Shown here: positions 44,607-57,445 of the stretch, piece by piece | Layout of the letters: every line of letters starts with the position of its first letter | Numbering within the stretch: position 1 is the first letter of the stretch | Assembly (NCBI RefSeq): GCF_005239225.2 | Contig: NC_133299.1 | Span: 7,444,967-7,508,966 of the forward strand | Direction of reading: 5' to 3' | DNA: 64,000 bases | Source of the DNA: Populus alba | Lineage: Eukaryota > Streptophyta > Magnoliopsida > Malpighiales > Salicaceae | Made by a program: the position numbers and the translations under genes | The notes under the pieces: generated by a model | What the model was told of the DNA's origin: nothing | Databases searched by the model: none | The model's input: only the letters and a program-made list of their open reading frames with translations

Positions 44607-47600
44607 TATTGTTACTCATTTTTTAGCCCTACGTGCTAGAGATGGTGTGTACCTTTTTTAAACCGAATGCAGAAGTTTAGCTCATGTTTGCTTGAAGATT
44701 GACAAAAGCATAGAATAAAGAAGTGTTTTTCAAACCTTGTTTAAGTTGTTTTTTGCTCTCCTTGTCCTCGCTCATTGTTGTTGAAATCGTCATGATTCTT
44801 AGATTAATTAGGATTTTTCGTAATGCTAAACTCGTTCCCTCTTTATCTAGTATTTAAGATTGGATAAATCTCTCAAAATTTACACTAAAAAAAATTATTA
44901 TGCTGCTGTCACAATTCTACTTGTAAAACCAACTTTGTTCTAACTTAGACTATGATTCTGACTTAGTTTCGTGTATTATCCGACCATCCCAGTTGTATTC
45001 TGTTGTTCATGACATGTTAAAAAATTGATCTTCACCTTTATTGTGTCCTAGGGCCCATTATTCTTATGTCAGACTCTCAATCATATTGGAATACTCGGCA
45101 TTGTCAATTTTCAAATCAGATCAAGAGACCCTTTCTAACCAACCAAATTGCGGCCAAATTATGTTCTTCAAAACGAATTTATCTCACTTTGAATCCTTCA
45201 TGAAAGTTGTAGCCCTGTATGTGTAGATAGATTTGGGTTTTTGAATCTCCTTATTTCAATATCAAAAACTCAAGATATTATCATTTGAATATTTAATGCA
45301 AAAACAGAGAATCCTGCCGCAAGAAGAATTCTGACCTAAGTTCGCAAGTCTGATTTGAGGGATACCAGGCCAGTTTGAAGGATTTTTTTTTTTACTAAGG
45401 AATGAATTGGAAAGTGCTAAAATAAGGGATTTAGTTAAAGATAGAATTAGAAGGAAATGGGCTAGTTTTTTAAAAAGCTGAAGAGAGGGACTGTATCATT
45501 AGAAAAATGACAGAAATTCTACCACACCGGATAAGAAAATACGACTTTGCAGCATGTTACTATTCATTTGTGTTTTGAACAGTACCCCTCCCTATCTGAA
45601 ATTATTTCCTTTTCTCTACACAATCCTCCTTGTCTGATTTCTTTCCATTTCTTTGCAACCCTTTGCTGGTTTTCCATGATTCTCTCGCTTGATTTTGGAG
45701 CTGCAGATCATGTTTTTTTTTAGCTTCAATCCAAAGGAGACGGTAGCTTTTGTGCCTCCTCTGTGCCAGCTGCAAAATAACATGAAGAGAGGAACATCAC
45801 CATCATCTAATGGTTGGGATTTTATCCCTAACACAGATGGCTGGGATGAGGTGTTAATGTGGAAAGTAATGACTAATGATCACAGAATAGGAATCAGAAT
45901 ATTTTAGTTTCCTATTTTTGCTTTATTTGATCACTAGAGATTACATCCTAGAATTAATGTAATATTTGTTTCCTAATAAGAGCTGTGGTTAGGTTATATA
46001 AACCTCCTCTACTGGAAGAGATGAAAGAGACAGGAAAAAAAAAGAGAGAGAGGCAGGTAATAGGGAGAAAAAACAAAAAAAGAGAGAAGAGAAACAAGAG
46101 AGAGGCAGGCAACATTAGACAGAGAAAGAGAGGCAGAGAAGAAAAAAACACATAGAGGCAGAAGAGAAAACAAAAGAGAGGAAGGAGAGGGAGATTAGAA
46201 AGGAGCAATGGAAAAGATTAAGGTTTCTTAAGATCATCAAAAGCTAAAGCAAGCAGGGACTGCCTTTCGATCTTTGCTCCATTTTCTACAAACAAATCTA
46301 CGGAACAGGGGAGAACAAAGGAGTTAAAACCAGTAGAGAGGGAGAGACGAAGATGCAAAAAAAAAAAAACACACAGGAGACGGATGCAAACAGATAACAG
46401 AGGGAAAAGGGGTTGAAAACAGACGAGGATACTGATAGATCAGCCAACACGCCTTCAACATCATTTTTGTCCCTTCGCTTCCGCATCCAAATCTGTTCTT
46501 CCCAACTTAACATGCATTCTTAGTTATGTTGTTACTATTCAAGTGAATTATAATTCGCTTGAATAGTAACCAGGCAATGCACATGTGAGGAAACTCGCGC
46601 ATGCCTTTGTTAGCCTTGTCGGGTCACTAGTTTAGGCAAGTGACCCAGCTAGGCCTGCTGGGTTCAGCCCCGCCACATGGGCCGTGCTGGACCCAGCCCC
46701 GCCACATTGTCTCTTTCCTTCTTCTTCTTTTCCTCTCTTCAAGTAGAGGAGGTTTATATAGCCTAATCACAACTCTTATTAGGAAATGAATATTACATTA
46801 ATTCTAGGATATAATCTTGGGAGATCAAATAAAGCAAAAATAGGAAATTAAAATATGTTGATTCCTAATCTGTGATCATCAGCCATTACTTTCCATATTA
46901 ACACCTCATCCCATCCATCTGTGTTAGGGATAAAATCGCATCCATTAAATGATGGTGAGGTTCCTCTCTTCATATCATTTTGCAGTTGGCACAAAGAAGG
47001 CACAAAAGCTACTGTCTCCTTTGGATTGAAGCCGAAAAAAACATGATCTGCAGCTCCAAAATCAAGCGAGAGAATTATGAAAAACCAGCAAGGAGTTACA
47101 GAGAAAAGGAAAGAAATCAGACGGGGAGGATTATGCAGAGAAAAGGAAATAATTTCAAACGGGGAGTGGTATTGTTCAAAACACAAATGAATAGTACCAT
47201 GGTGCAAAGTCGTATTTTCTTATCTGACGTGGTAGAATTCTTGTCATTTTCTTATGATCCAATCCACCTCTTCAACTTCTTAAAAAACCACCCCATTTCC
47301 TTCTAATTCCCTCTTCAATTATATCCCTCATTTTAGCACTTTTCAATTCAGTCCTTGGTCCAAAAAAAATCCTTCAAACCGGCTCGCAATCCCTCGAATC
47401 AAACCTACAAACTTAAGTCAGAACCTTTCTCATGGCAGGATTCTCTTCTTTCGCATTAGATATTCAAATAGGAATATCTTGATGTTTTGATATCAAAATC
47501 AGTAGATTCAATAACCTAAATTTATCTACACGTACAAGACTACAACTTTCATGAAGGATTCAAAGTGAGATAAATTCATTTTGAAGAACAGAATCTGCCC

Positions 47601-48141
47601 ACAATCTGATTGGTCAAAAAGGGGCTCTTGATCTTATTCGGAAATTGACAATGTCGAGCATCCCAATCTGATTGAGTCTGACATAAGAACAATGGGCCCT
47701 AGGACCCCATAAAGTTATAGATCAATTCTTTAACATGTCATGAACGACAGAATATAGCTGGGATGGTTGGATATTGCATGAAACCAAGTCAGAATCATAG
47801 TCTAAGTTGGAACAAAGTTGGTATTACAAGCAGAATTGTGACAGCAACAAAATTAATTTTTTTAGTCCAAATTCTGAGGGATTTATCCAACCTTAAAGAC
47901 CAGATAAAGAAGGAATGAGTAGCATCACGAAGACTCCTAATTAATCTAAGAATCCTGATGATTTCAGCAACAAAGCGAGAGGATAAGGAGAGTAAAAAAT
48001 AGCTAAAACAAGGTTCGAAAAATACTTCTTTATTCTCTACTTTTGTCAATCTTCGAGCAACAATGAGCTAAACTCTTGCATTCAATTCAAAAGAGGTACA
48101 CATTATCTCCAGCACGTGGGGCCCAAAAAAGAGTAACAACA
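44607..48141. mobile_element. Foldback-type DNA transposon with arms of about 1.4 kb
   Basis: The two ends are inverted: TATTGTTACTC on the left and GAGTAACAACA on the right. Similarity continues inwards for about 1.4 kb (about 44607-46020 against 46735-48141), covering the same landmarks in reverse order. A loop of about 715 bp lies between them. The insertion interrupts S3, as shown by the continuous sequence in S1 near 25836; a CCAAA direct repeat (44601-44605 and 48142-48146) flanks it. No transposase is seen. The long arms suggest a foldback or Mutator-like non-autonomous element; the superfamily is not settled. Confidence 0.8.
46021..46734. other. Loop of the foldback element
   Basis: It has a purine-rich left part (46021-46200) and a unique middle. 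A 40-bp near-perfect palindrome (46531-46570, GTTACTATTCAAG arms) is followed by a short GC-rich stretch with a repeated CAGCCCCGCCACAT word (about 46665 and 46694). No ORF of recognisable function. Confidence 0.55.
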
Positions 48142-49360
48142 CCAAACATGGAAAACAACGATCTCCAACAAAAGAAACTAAAACAAAGACAATATTTGAA
48201 GGCAACTTGAACTGCAAGAGAAAAAGGCAAGTCAGTATGGACACTTGTTATACACATACAAAGCTGAATTTTGTAGTTTGTCAATTGTAATAATCACTTA
48301 TCTTCTAACAATTTTTTAATGTACTGAAACTAAGTAGAGGTGATGGAGGCCCTCGAGACACTGAAGAGATGTAATGTTATGATATCAAAAAATTTGCAGA
48401 TCTAGCGTAGACACTGGTGTGTAAAGCTCTTTATTCTACTCCCAAATAAGTTTTCTCTGTCATTTTATGAGAAAATATAATTCTATAAAGAGGATTCTGG
48501 GTCTGCTTTTTTATATAATCCAATGCTTTCAATCTTCTCAGAGCGTTTTGCTCTGATGGTCTCTTGGCTTGCAAGCTGGAGAAAGCATAATTATACCCTA
48601 GTGATTGCACCCTTTTTGTCCATTTTTCTAACTCACACGCAGCAAGCATTCCACATTCTTTCCACTCCAGCCAAATAAATTGAAAGAGAACTTTATAGAT
48701 TCATGACTAGCCATGGTAATATTAAGCACAACACGAAGATTTACAAAAGTTCCTAATTCTTGAGATGACAGCATGTCATGGTTACCCTAAAAACCTCTCT
48801 CAGTAAAAAACATCATTTTGCTCCGTAAGAAAAAAGAACGAGAGAGAACAAAACTTAGTGGCTATTCATCCACATCCCTAAGCACTAACATAAAGAAAAG
48901 GGGTCTCAAAACATACACCTGTGAAAAAACTCAAAATACCCTTCCTAAATCACCCATCCACCCAACAACCCCAGAGCCAAAATTGCACATGCACTATTAC
49001 AATCTATAGTAAAAACACATGCATTATATGGTGCACACTTGTTAAGTGGACATTAGACTACCTTTACTCTCTTATTCTACCCTAAGAACATAATAAAATA
49101 AAAGGAACAAAAAAAAAGTAGATGAAAGAAAAGAATTGTTGTAGCATCATTTTCAAATCTTCTATCAAAGGACAACATGCATTTATATACATAATATGAA
49201 AGTAACACCAATCAAAGATACAAAAATGATTCTGCTACCTCTTCTAATTCTCTCATTGTAAATGCATATATAAAAATACATCGAATCAAAGTAGGAATAG
49301 AACCAAAATAAGAGCTTTACCGACGCTCTCTGCTTTAACTACAACATTGATACAAGATTT
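48142..49360. repeat. Segment S copy 3, right half (S3b)
   Basis: It is collinear with S1 25836-26931 and ends at the start of the D2 LTR. It has small indels relative to S1, including an extra stretch at about 49021-49080, and lacks the long (TA)n run. Confidence 0.8.
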
Positions 49361-50446
49361 TGTTGCGAAAAGATACAATAAAAAACAAAAATAAAATATT
49401 GCTTAAGGTGTATATAGACATTGTTTTAAAAAATAATATTTCAACATAAGGTTATTTTCTATTTATCAACAAGTTTTTCTTCTAGAACGAGGGTTACAAA
49501 AACAGTCAAATCAAGATCAAAAGAAAATATTAGCAATTGAGAATAATTAGGTTAGGAAGCTTAACCTATTAGTTTAGCCAACATTTTCTTTTTATATATA
49601 TGTGTAAAGCAATATACAATAGTAGATGTGGAGATTACAATACAAGAGTAGGCCTATAGTATTTCCTATATAGGTACATTCTATAATACGCCCCCTCAAG
49701 TTAAAAGTGGAGGAACGACTCAAAGCTTGAATTTAAAAGTAGTAAAAGAGGTGGTAGGAAGCGGCTTAGTAAAAACATATGCAAGTTGATCTTGAGAGGA
49801 GATAAAATGAATCTAAATCTCTTTCTTCACAACCCTGTCTTGTACAAAATAATAGTCAACCTCAACATGTTTAGTACAAGCATGAAAGATTGCAAATAAA
49901 TAAGTAGTGTCTAGATTATCACACCAACTAGTAGGGGCAGAGGTAGAAAGAATCTATAGATATCTCAATAAATATTAAAGCCAAATAACCTCAACAGTGC
50001 CATCTGCCAAGGCTTTATACTCAACTTTAGTGGAGGAGCGAGCATTTGTGCGTTGCCTGCTTGATTTTCATGGAATCGGTGTCTGACCAAAAAAAACTAG
50101 GTAACCACCCATAGACTTGCGATCATCAATACTACCTGCCCAACATGCATCTATAAAGCCATATAGAGCAAAGGAGAAACTGCAAGTAATATGTAAGCAA
50201 TAAGATGATGTACCTTGTACATAACGCATAATGCGTTTAATGGCACCCCAATATGAATCTGTAGAAGCATGCATAAACTAACAAACTTTGTTAACAGCAA
50301 AGCAGATATCTAGTCTCGTAAATATGAGATATTGAGGAGCACCCATAATTTGATGAAATCATGTAGGATCGAAAAACAAGGGATCTAGCAATATGGTGAC
50401 TTTGGAAGTAGAGATAGGAGTATCAACAGGTTTGCACGAAGTCATA

Positions 50447-50867
50447 TGTAACATCCTACATCGAGAGAAGAGTGTCCAGAGCCAGGGCATATTAAGGCAG
50501 TTGGTACCTAACCTTATAGGATGCATTTTGGGGACTGTGGGCTGCCAGAAAAAAAAAATCATGATGCGTGGAAGCCAGGTTGGGCTGAGCCATAACGGAC
50601 AATATTCTACAAAGGGGAATAGGTCGAGCCTTACATATAGTTTTAAAGTCAAGGACGGCTCGTTCTTAGGGTGGGGGGATTGTAACATCCCACATCAAGA
50701 TAAGAGTGTCCAAAGCCAGGGCATATTAAGATAGTTGGTACCTAACCTTGTAAGACACGTTTTGGGGCTTGTGGGCTGCCAGAAACAAAATCGTAAGGCG
50801 TGGGAGCCGGATTGGGCTGAGCCATGGTGGAAAATATTCTATAAGGGAGAGTGGGTCATGCCTTACA
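50447..50867. mobile_element. TRIM-like mini-retrotransposon
   Basis: Two direct terminal repeats of about 188 bp (50447-50635 and 50681-50867), each TGTAACATCC to CCTTACA, flank only 45 bp. That interior ends in a purine tract GGGTGGGGGGAT directly before the second repeat. A perfect 5-bp target duplication TCATA flanks it (50442-50446 and 50868-50872). The empty site exists in copia A (about 33831-33837). No clear primer site is visible in the 45 bp. Confidence 0.8.
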
Positions 50868-51249
50868 TCATACTAGCCTGAGTGTGAATGTTAATAATAT
50901 ACTTATAGTGGTGGATTGAACCTCAATGCCTAAAAAATAATGAATGGCACCTAAGTCACGAAACTTGAACTCTAAGCTCAACAACTGTATTAGGCGGTGA
51001 AGCATAGTAGAGTTGCTACCCGTAAGCAGAATATCATCAACATAAACTAAAAGATAAGAGATATCAGCACCAATAGACAAGATAAATGAAGAGGTGTCAA
51101 CCTTGGAAGCATGAAAGTCAATATAAAGTAAAAAAAATCACTTAGAGGAGTGTATCATGCCTGCGGGGCCTGTTTTAAACCATATAAAGACTTATACAAC
51201 CGGCACACATGAGAGGGAAGAGTAGAGTCAATAAAACCTAGAGGTTATT

Positions 51250-51422
51250 TGACACGACCAAAAGATTAATGTCTTCTCCCAAGTGTAGGAGTGTCGAAGT
51301 AATAAATTACCCGACAAGACCGAGGTCGAACCACAGGGAGGTTAATTGTATAAATTATAAATAACAATACAGCAACAACAAAAATAATAATAACAACAAT
51401 AGTAATAGTAATAATAATAGTA

Positions 51423-51458
<36 letters not shown>

Positions 51459-52930
51459 TTAGTAGTAGTAGTAGCAGCAACAATAAAGAAGAAGAGGGAG
51501 AAATTGATGAAAATTTTGAGACGGAAGATCAATGTGATAATTAAACAATAATAAAAATAAGTGTCAAGGTTAGAGGATCCATTAATGGTATTTCAAACAA
51601 GTATAGTATAAACTCTTATTACTCAACTGGAAACCACACACAAAGGAGGTTCCAATCGGATGATTTGTCATTAATAGCTCATTATAAATTGTTAACATGA
51701 TCATATTAATTATCTTATTTAAGTAACACCAAACTTTTAAATATAGTCAGGAATTCATAATGCTAACTTATGTTAACAACAAATCAAGTTCCTTTCATAG
51801 CACGATGTAGGTAAAATACCATACAGTTAGGCTATGAGAGTGCCAAGCATTTGTTGTACCAAGTGTTATACAACACAAATCTAGATTAACCATTTAACAA
51901 GCAAGGTATTAAGAATTAGTAAGATAAAAAGATAAGACATGTTAATATTAAACATTAAGGTCCATGTTGAGTTTACACCATACTTATTCTTATACCATTA
52001 GTGTAACTTTTTCACATTGACAAAATAAACTTAGCTAAACATAATGAAGAAGAGAAACATAAATAAACAAAATAAAACATAAACAAGATACAAGTTAACT
52101 AAGTAAAGGAAAGGAAATGAAAAGCATAAACAAGATATTAATAAAAGCAAAACTTAAGAATTATAAAAAAATAATAATAATAATAAAGAGAGAGAGCAAG
52201 AGCAAGTTCTTGATCTGAACAACCAAGCCCCCAAATGCATGGAAAATGCCTCCTTTTATAGGCCAAAATTTGAAACTATTGATTTGATGACTAATTGTTG
52301 AGTGGGTGGCCAACTCTTGACTTGGTGAAAATCCTTATCTTCTTGTCTGAATAAAACGTCATTACTAGCATCAGAACTGGATCAAATTATACTTATGAAA
52401 GTTATAGGAAATTTTCTTAGCTTTCTAAGAAAATTGAGGTCATTTGGACTTCTAGAACTCGAGATATAGGCTGAACATTGAACAGTGTCTGGGCTGGAGG
52501 ACAGATTCGGACTTCTCCGTTGTTGATATTTGTTGGACTTGAAAATGGCCTTTTTAGATCTTAGCTTCCACATGAAAGTTGTAGGCCTATGTCTTACCTA
52601 ATCTGTGTAAATATTTGAGGTCATTTGGACATGTAGAACTCGAGATATGACTCAATTACCAAACAGTATTCCAGTTTGAACTGCACCAACATCTCTTTTC
52701 TAAGCTTCACCCTCTCTTTATCTTCACAATTTCAGTAGTTGAATTCATCAATCAATCCTTTGATTTATGTGATAGGCCTGCATTTAAGATGAACATTTAC
52801 CATATATTAAGGCATTTTATAGTATCAGACTTGTTATTATAAAACATGATTTAGTTAAGGAGTTATTGATACTTCAAGTGCAAAATGATGATATAAAACC
52901 TTGATAATATGCACTTTAAAGTACTAATCA
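51250..52930 (+). repeat. Solo LTR of the gypsy family
   Basis: A single 1681-bp LTR reads TGACACGACC to TACTAATCA, in the same orientation as 3246-4968, with no interior. The target duplication is TTATT / TTGTT (51245-51249 and 52931-52935), one mismatch. The empty site GGAGGTTGTTTCATG is seen in copia A at about 34224-34238. It contains an (AAT)n / (TAG)n-rich run at about 51380-51470. It is clearly older than the full element because it is more diverged. Confidence 0.9.
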
Positions 52931-55900
52931 TTGTTTCATGTAGACCTCTTCGATAAGGACACCATTGAGGAAGGCATTATGAATATCAAGTTGATGAATC
53001 TTCAAATTACGTGAGATCGCAATGGAGAAAACTAATCTGATGGTCACTTGCTTAATAACAGGACTAAAAGTTTTAGAGTAATCAATGCCTTCTTGCTGAG
53101 TAAAGCCTCTAGCAACCAAGCATGTCTTATATCGCTTAACGTTGTCATCCACACATTACTTTATCTTGTACACACACTGATTACCAACAACATTCATCAA
53201 AGGATGAAAAAGAACTAAGAACCATGTGTTGTTAAAGCGTAAGGCCTGAATTTCATCGCTTATAACACCATGCCAAGCCCCATACCTGTCAACATCGGAG
53301 AATGCAATAGGCTTATAGTTAGAAGAATACATTACCCGATAGATAGGAGTAGTAGAGGAGGCTGCAGATATTGTTAGAAGGGTAGTTTTTGATAGCCGAA
53401 GGCGAAGAACCATCGGATGCTAACAAGCAACAAACCGAGGGGAAGAAGAATTTGAACTGAGGAGTTGTTGGAGAGGATAAGAGGAGAAATCAATAAAGAG
53501 TTATAAACCTGCAAGAGAACATATCGAAGGACCTCAGCTTGCAGCAGCAGATGTAGGAGAACCTGCTGCAGAATTAGTGTTGTCTGTAGTGACAAACTTG
53601 GAAATATACAATTCTAAAGAAGGAGAACTTGTTCCTGCATAATGATCATTAGAGAAACAAGCAAATGGTGACATAGGGGCAAGGCTAGGTGGTGTTCGGA
53701 TAGAGGCAGACATGGTTGGGGAATGTGGGCACTAGTTGTGTGGAGTGGGTGATGGTGTAGAGTTGTTATTGTTGGCGGGTCAATGGGGTGAAAATTTAGA
53801 GAGGTAATCAAGGTGGGATAGTGTGTAGGCTAAGAAGAAGTGGCTAGTTGTTAGGTTATATGTTCAAATTTTGCAAAAAGAAACACATCTTCATGGAAAC
53901 GAACATGACGGGAGACATATATACATTGAGATGCTAAATCAAGATAACGATGACCAAGATGAGAGAAATTATATCCTAAGAACACATATGGAGATGAACA
54001 AAAATCCAACTTATGAGCTTGGTATGGATGTAAAAAAAAAAGGAAAACAAATACACCCAAAAGTACGTAGGAAATCATAATCAAAAGTACGATCAAACAG
54101 ACATTTAAAAAGAGATTCATTTTGAAGTACAAGAGTAGGCATGCAATTGATGAGATATACTGATGATTCAAATGCATAATTCCAAAATCATAATAGAGCA
54201 CTAAATTGGCATAGAAGGGTAAGGCTAGTTTCGACAATATGGCGATGGCGACGCTCAATGGTATCATTTTGCTCATGTGTATGAGGACAAATTAACATGT
54301 GATGAACACCAATAGTTTGGAAGAAACTGTTTAACTTATTATATTCACCACCCTAATTAATTTGAACAAATTTAATTTTGCAGGAAAACTGACGCTCAAT
54401 AGGCATTTGAAAACGATGCAATGTAGAAAACAAATCTGATTTCGCAACGAGAGGATAATATCATATATGTTTTGTATGCTCATCGATAAAGATAACAAAG
54501 TAATGAAAATCATCAGAGAAAAACATAGAAACAAGGCCCCAAACATCACTAAATATTAAATCAAATAGGCTAGTAGTTTTGTGACCCGTAGGCCTCAGTG
54601 ACAGACGCAACAACTTGCCAAGCAAACAAGCTTGACATTGAACAAGAGAGCGTTTAGAAGTACATGTTATTTTATTATTGGAAACTAACAAATTAAAAAT
54701 ATAAGAAGTAGGATGACTCAATTGACAATGCCATAGATCAGCAGTCGTAGAGACACAAAAAGACCAATAAGCTTGAGGGATGGATGTGGTAGAAGACTCG
54801 GACGGAACATAGAGATCATTATTGCTCTGACCAGAAAAAGGCACTTCTTTGGTGGTGAGATCATTTACATAAAACACAGAGGCATGAAATTCAAAATAAC
54901 TATTATTATCACGATAAATTTTTTGAACAGATAACAGTGGTTCGATAATATGAGAAACATGGAGAATGTTGGTTAATGTAAATGTGCGTTTAAGGGAACG
55001 TAACATGGTATGTCTAATATGGGATATGGAAAGATCTTTACCGTCACCAACATGCAAGTGATCATTACCAAGATAGAGTACAGAATTGGTCAAAGTTGCA
55101 AGATTAAATGTAACATTTTGGTTCACAGCGTTGTTCAGGAACTAAGTAAAGGCCGAAAGAATGCCAACAACAAGGTGAGTAAAGGGCTATTAGCCACTAC
55201 TGTGAAGTTGAGCACATTGTAGGGCTATGTGGCCGAAGAAGAAGCATAGTTGACATTTGACGGTCTACTTAAAAGATTAGTGAGGGGACCACTGCCCAAA
55301 ACCAATAAGTCATCTAGTCTGTTGCCAATTACTCTACTTCCAGTCTATGCGAGCAGGGGAATGAAAACCATAAAAATCAAACTTGTGTTGGTTGTTGTGA
55401 TGGTTATTGTTGGGACGCTAGTTGCCATGAGAACGACCTCTGTTATGGCTGAAATTGGGGTTGTGTTTATGCTGGGCAAGATGAGCAGAGGGCAGCAGAG
55501 ATGGATTTGCAGCCATAGATTGAAAGAAAGTATTATGCAGAAACTCATGAGTGAGAAAATGGCCATGAAGATCATCATATGACAACGGTTCTGCCTTGGT
55601 CACAAGACTAGTTACCAAGTCTTTAAACTCACCACAAAGACCACAAAATATATAGAGGTTAAAGTCTTTAAAAGAAAGGGTCGGCCAGCAACAGCCTATT
55701 CATCAAATAATGACTTTGCATACTGCATATATGTAGGAACCGAAGCATCTTCTTATCAAAGATCTTGAAAAGACTCATGGAATTGTATAATACAGGAATT
55801 TGATGGAGAGACAAGTGATTTCTCAAAAGTGCACCAAACACAATAAGAAGTCTGACAATCTACCACAAGGTGCAGTACGTCCATGGAGAAAGAGGAGAGT

Positions 55901-56367
55901 AACGTGCTTAAAATAAGCTGATCACGTTGCTTCCAACAAAGAAAATAAGGGTTGATTGTCAAAAAAAAACCATCAGAATTGTCAAAAATATAAGAGGGAG
56001 GACATGGCACTAAGCCATCGACAAGTGGAAAACACCTTGACCAGGAAGATATGGCTTCATCTGTATTCATTATTAGAGATAATTGATGTTTGTAAGCTTC
56101 AATGAAACAACTTTTCGAGTGTTGGAGAACATAATGATAAATAGAGTTGATGTCCCTATTATGTGAAAAGGGACGACAGAAACATGGGAAAAAGAACCAT
56201 GGTTCTACTTGATAGGTGAGGGTTGTTGTTGGTGTGAGAAAGAACCATTGGCAATAGCTTTTAAATGGCTGACCAGCTGGCTACACTGCCAGTTTAGTGG
56301 AGGGAGAAGGTGATGACAGCAACAAAGTCCATTAGGAAGAGGAAGAGAAGAGTTCTGATTGCAGAAG

Positions 56368-56379
56368 GCTCTAATACCA
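56368..56379 (-). other. tRNA-iMet primer-binding site of copia C, one mismatch
   Basis: The minus strand reads TGGTATTAGAGC next to the right LTR. Confidence 0.8.
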
Positions 56380-57445
56380 AGTTGAGAATAATTAGGAGGC
56401 TTAACCTATTGGTTTAGCCAACCTTTTCTATTTATATGTGTAAGGAAATTTAAAATAGTAAAGGTGGGATTGCAACATGAGAGTAGGCCTATAGTATTTC
56501 CTATATAGATATATTGTATAATACCAGCAAGCCTTACAAACACAAAAAATTAATATTATGGTTTTTTTTTTTTCAATAAATACACTTTGACTGTAAGAGT
56601 GCACTTATATATAGGTTGCTGACATGTAACAGCTAGGCAGAAAATAAATTAGAAAATTAAAGAGCTCTTACAGCAGTTAAAAAAATAAAAAAGACGTTAG
56701 GGAATTAAAGAATTGTAGTTATTAAAAAAATTAAATAAAAGAGTTGTCAGGATTTTGTGATTGTTAGAAAATTAATTCTGAATGTTTAAAAAATTATGGT
56801 TTCGATAGACAAAAGGTTTAGAAAGTGTAGGCATTGCCTCGAGCTTGGGGAGAGGGGGAATCATAGGTTTTCCTCTTGCTTGGCTCAACCTTATGCATGC
56901 GAGCCCCCTGACATTTCCTTGTTCGTTACTATCTTATATCAAAACTCACTATATAAACACTAGATAAAAATTTTATTTTTTTCAATGTGAGATAAAAACC
57001 TTTTAAAATTATCTTTATTATTTACAACAATCCCCTATATATTTCAAAATAATTTTGGAATAAAAATATACTTACTGGATTTCTATTTATTGAGTGTAAT
57101 GCATCCAATAAGTCATGCACGCGTCTAATTATTCATGAGTGCTCTAGAGATTTTGCTAGTATCTCATAAGAGTGGCCCCACTCCACACTCATATAGGTGA
57201 TTCCATCAAGTGTTCATTACAATTTGAACACGTTCTATAAGGAATATAGAACTTAATAAGAACTTTGTAGTTCATCCTCTCTTTAATTGCAAACTAGCAT
57301 TATTCTCACATCATAGAAAATGACTTGTTTGATAGTGTTATAGAATCACAAAGTAACTTGTCATTACCCATATGAACCTAATTCATAAGATCTACAATCA
57401 CATAGATTGGGTTACCATCATTTTGATTTCTCACTTAGGCATAAG

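Larger units (their letters stand above)
49989..56070 (-). pseudogene. gag-pol remnants of copia C
   Basis: On the minus strand, from 5' to 3' of the element, gag lies at 55756-56070 with its tail at 55345-55618. GAG-pre-integrase and integrase start lie at 54461-55126, and the integrase end at 53851-54276 (SSPYVFLGYNFSHLGHRYLD). RT begins at 52928-53152 ([19 protein letters not shown]) and continues across the solo LTR at 50868-51080 (LLVYVDDILLTGSNS). Connection and RNase H lie at 49989-50440. Several frameshifts and stops and two insertions make it non-functional. The YVDD active site is still present. Confidence 0.85.
49535..56523 (-). mobile_element. Ty1/copia retrotransposon C, decayed, nested in the D2 LTR
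   Basis: LTRs are 49535-49688 and 56380-56523. The target duplication is CCAGC on the right (56524-56528) and TTAGC on the left (49530-49534); the uninterrupted site is seen at 32704-32708. The minus-strand LTR runs from TATTATA to CTCAACT, as in copia A. The primer site at 56368-56379 has one mismatch (TGGTATTAGAGC). A TRIM-like element (50447-50867) and a gypsy solo LTR (51250-52930) are nested inside. Confidence 0.88.

Noticed and set aside
44607..48141. LTR retrotransposon reading of the paired repeats
   Set aside because: The long repeats are inverted, not direct, and there is no primer site or pol.
50393..50734. Plus-strand ORF of 113 codons across the TRIM-like element
   Set aside because: It runs through a transposon repeat and its flank; the frame is accidental.
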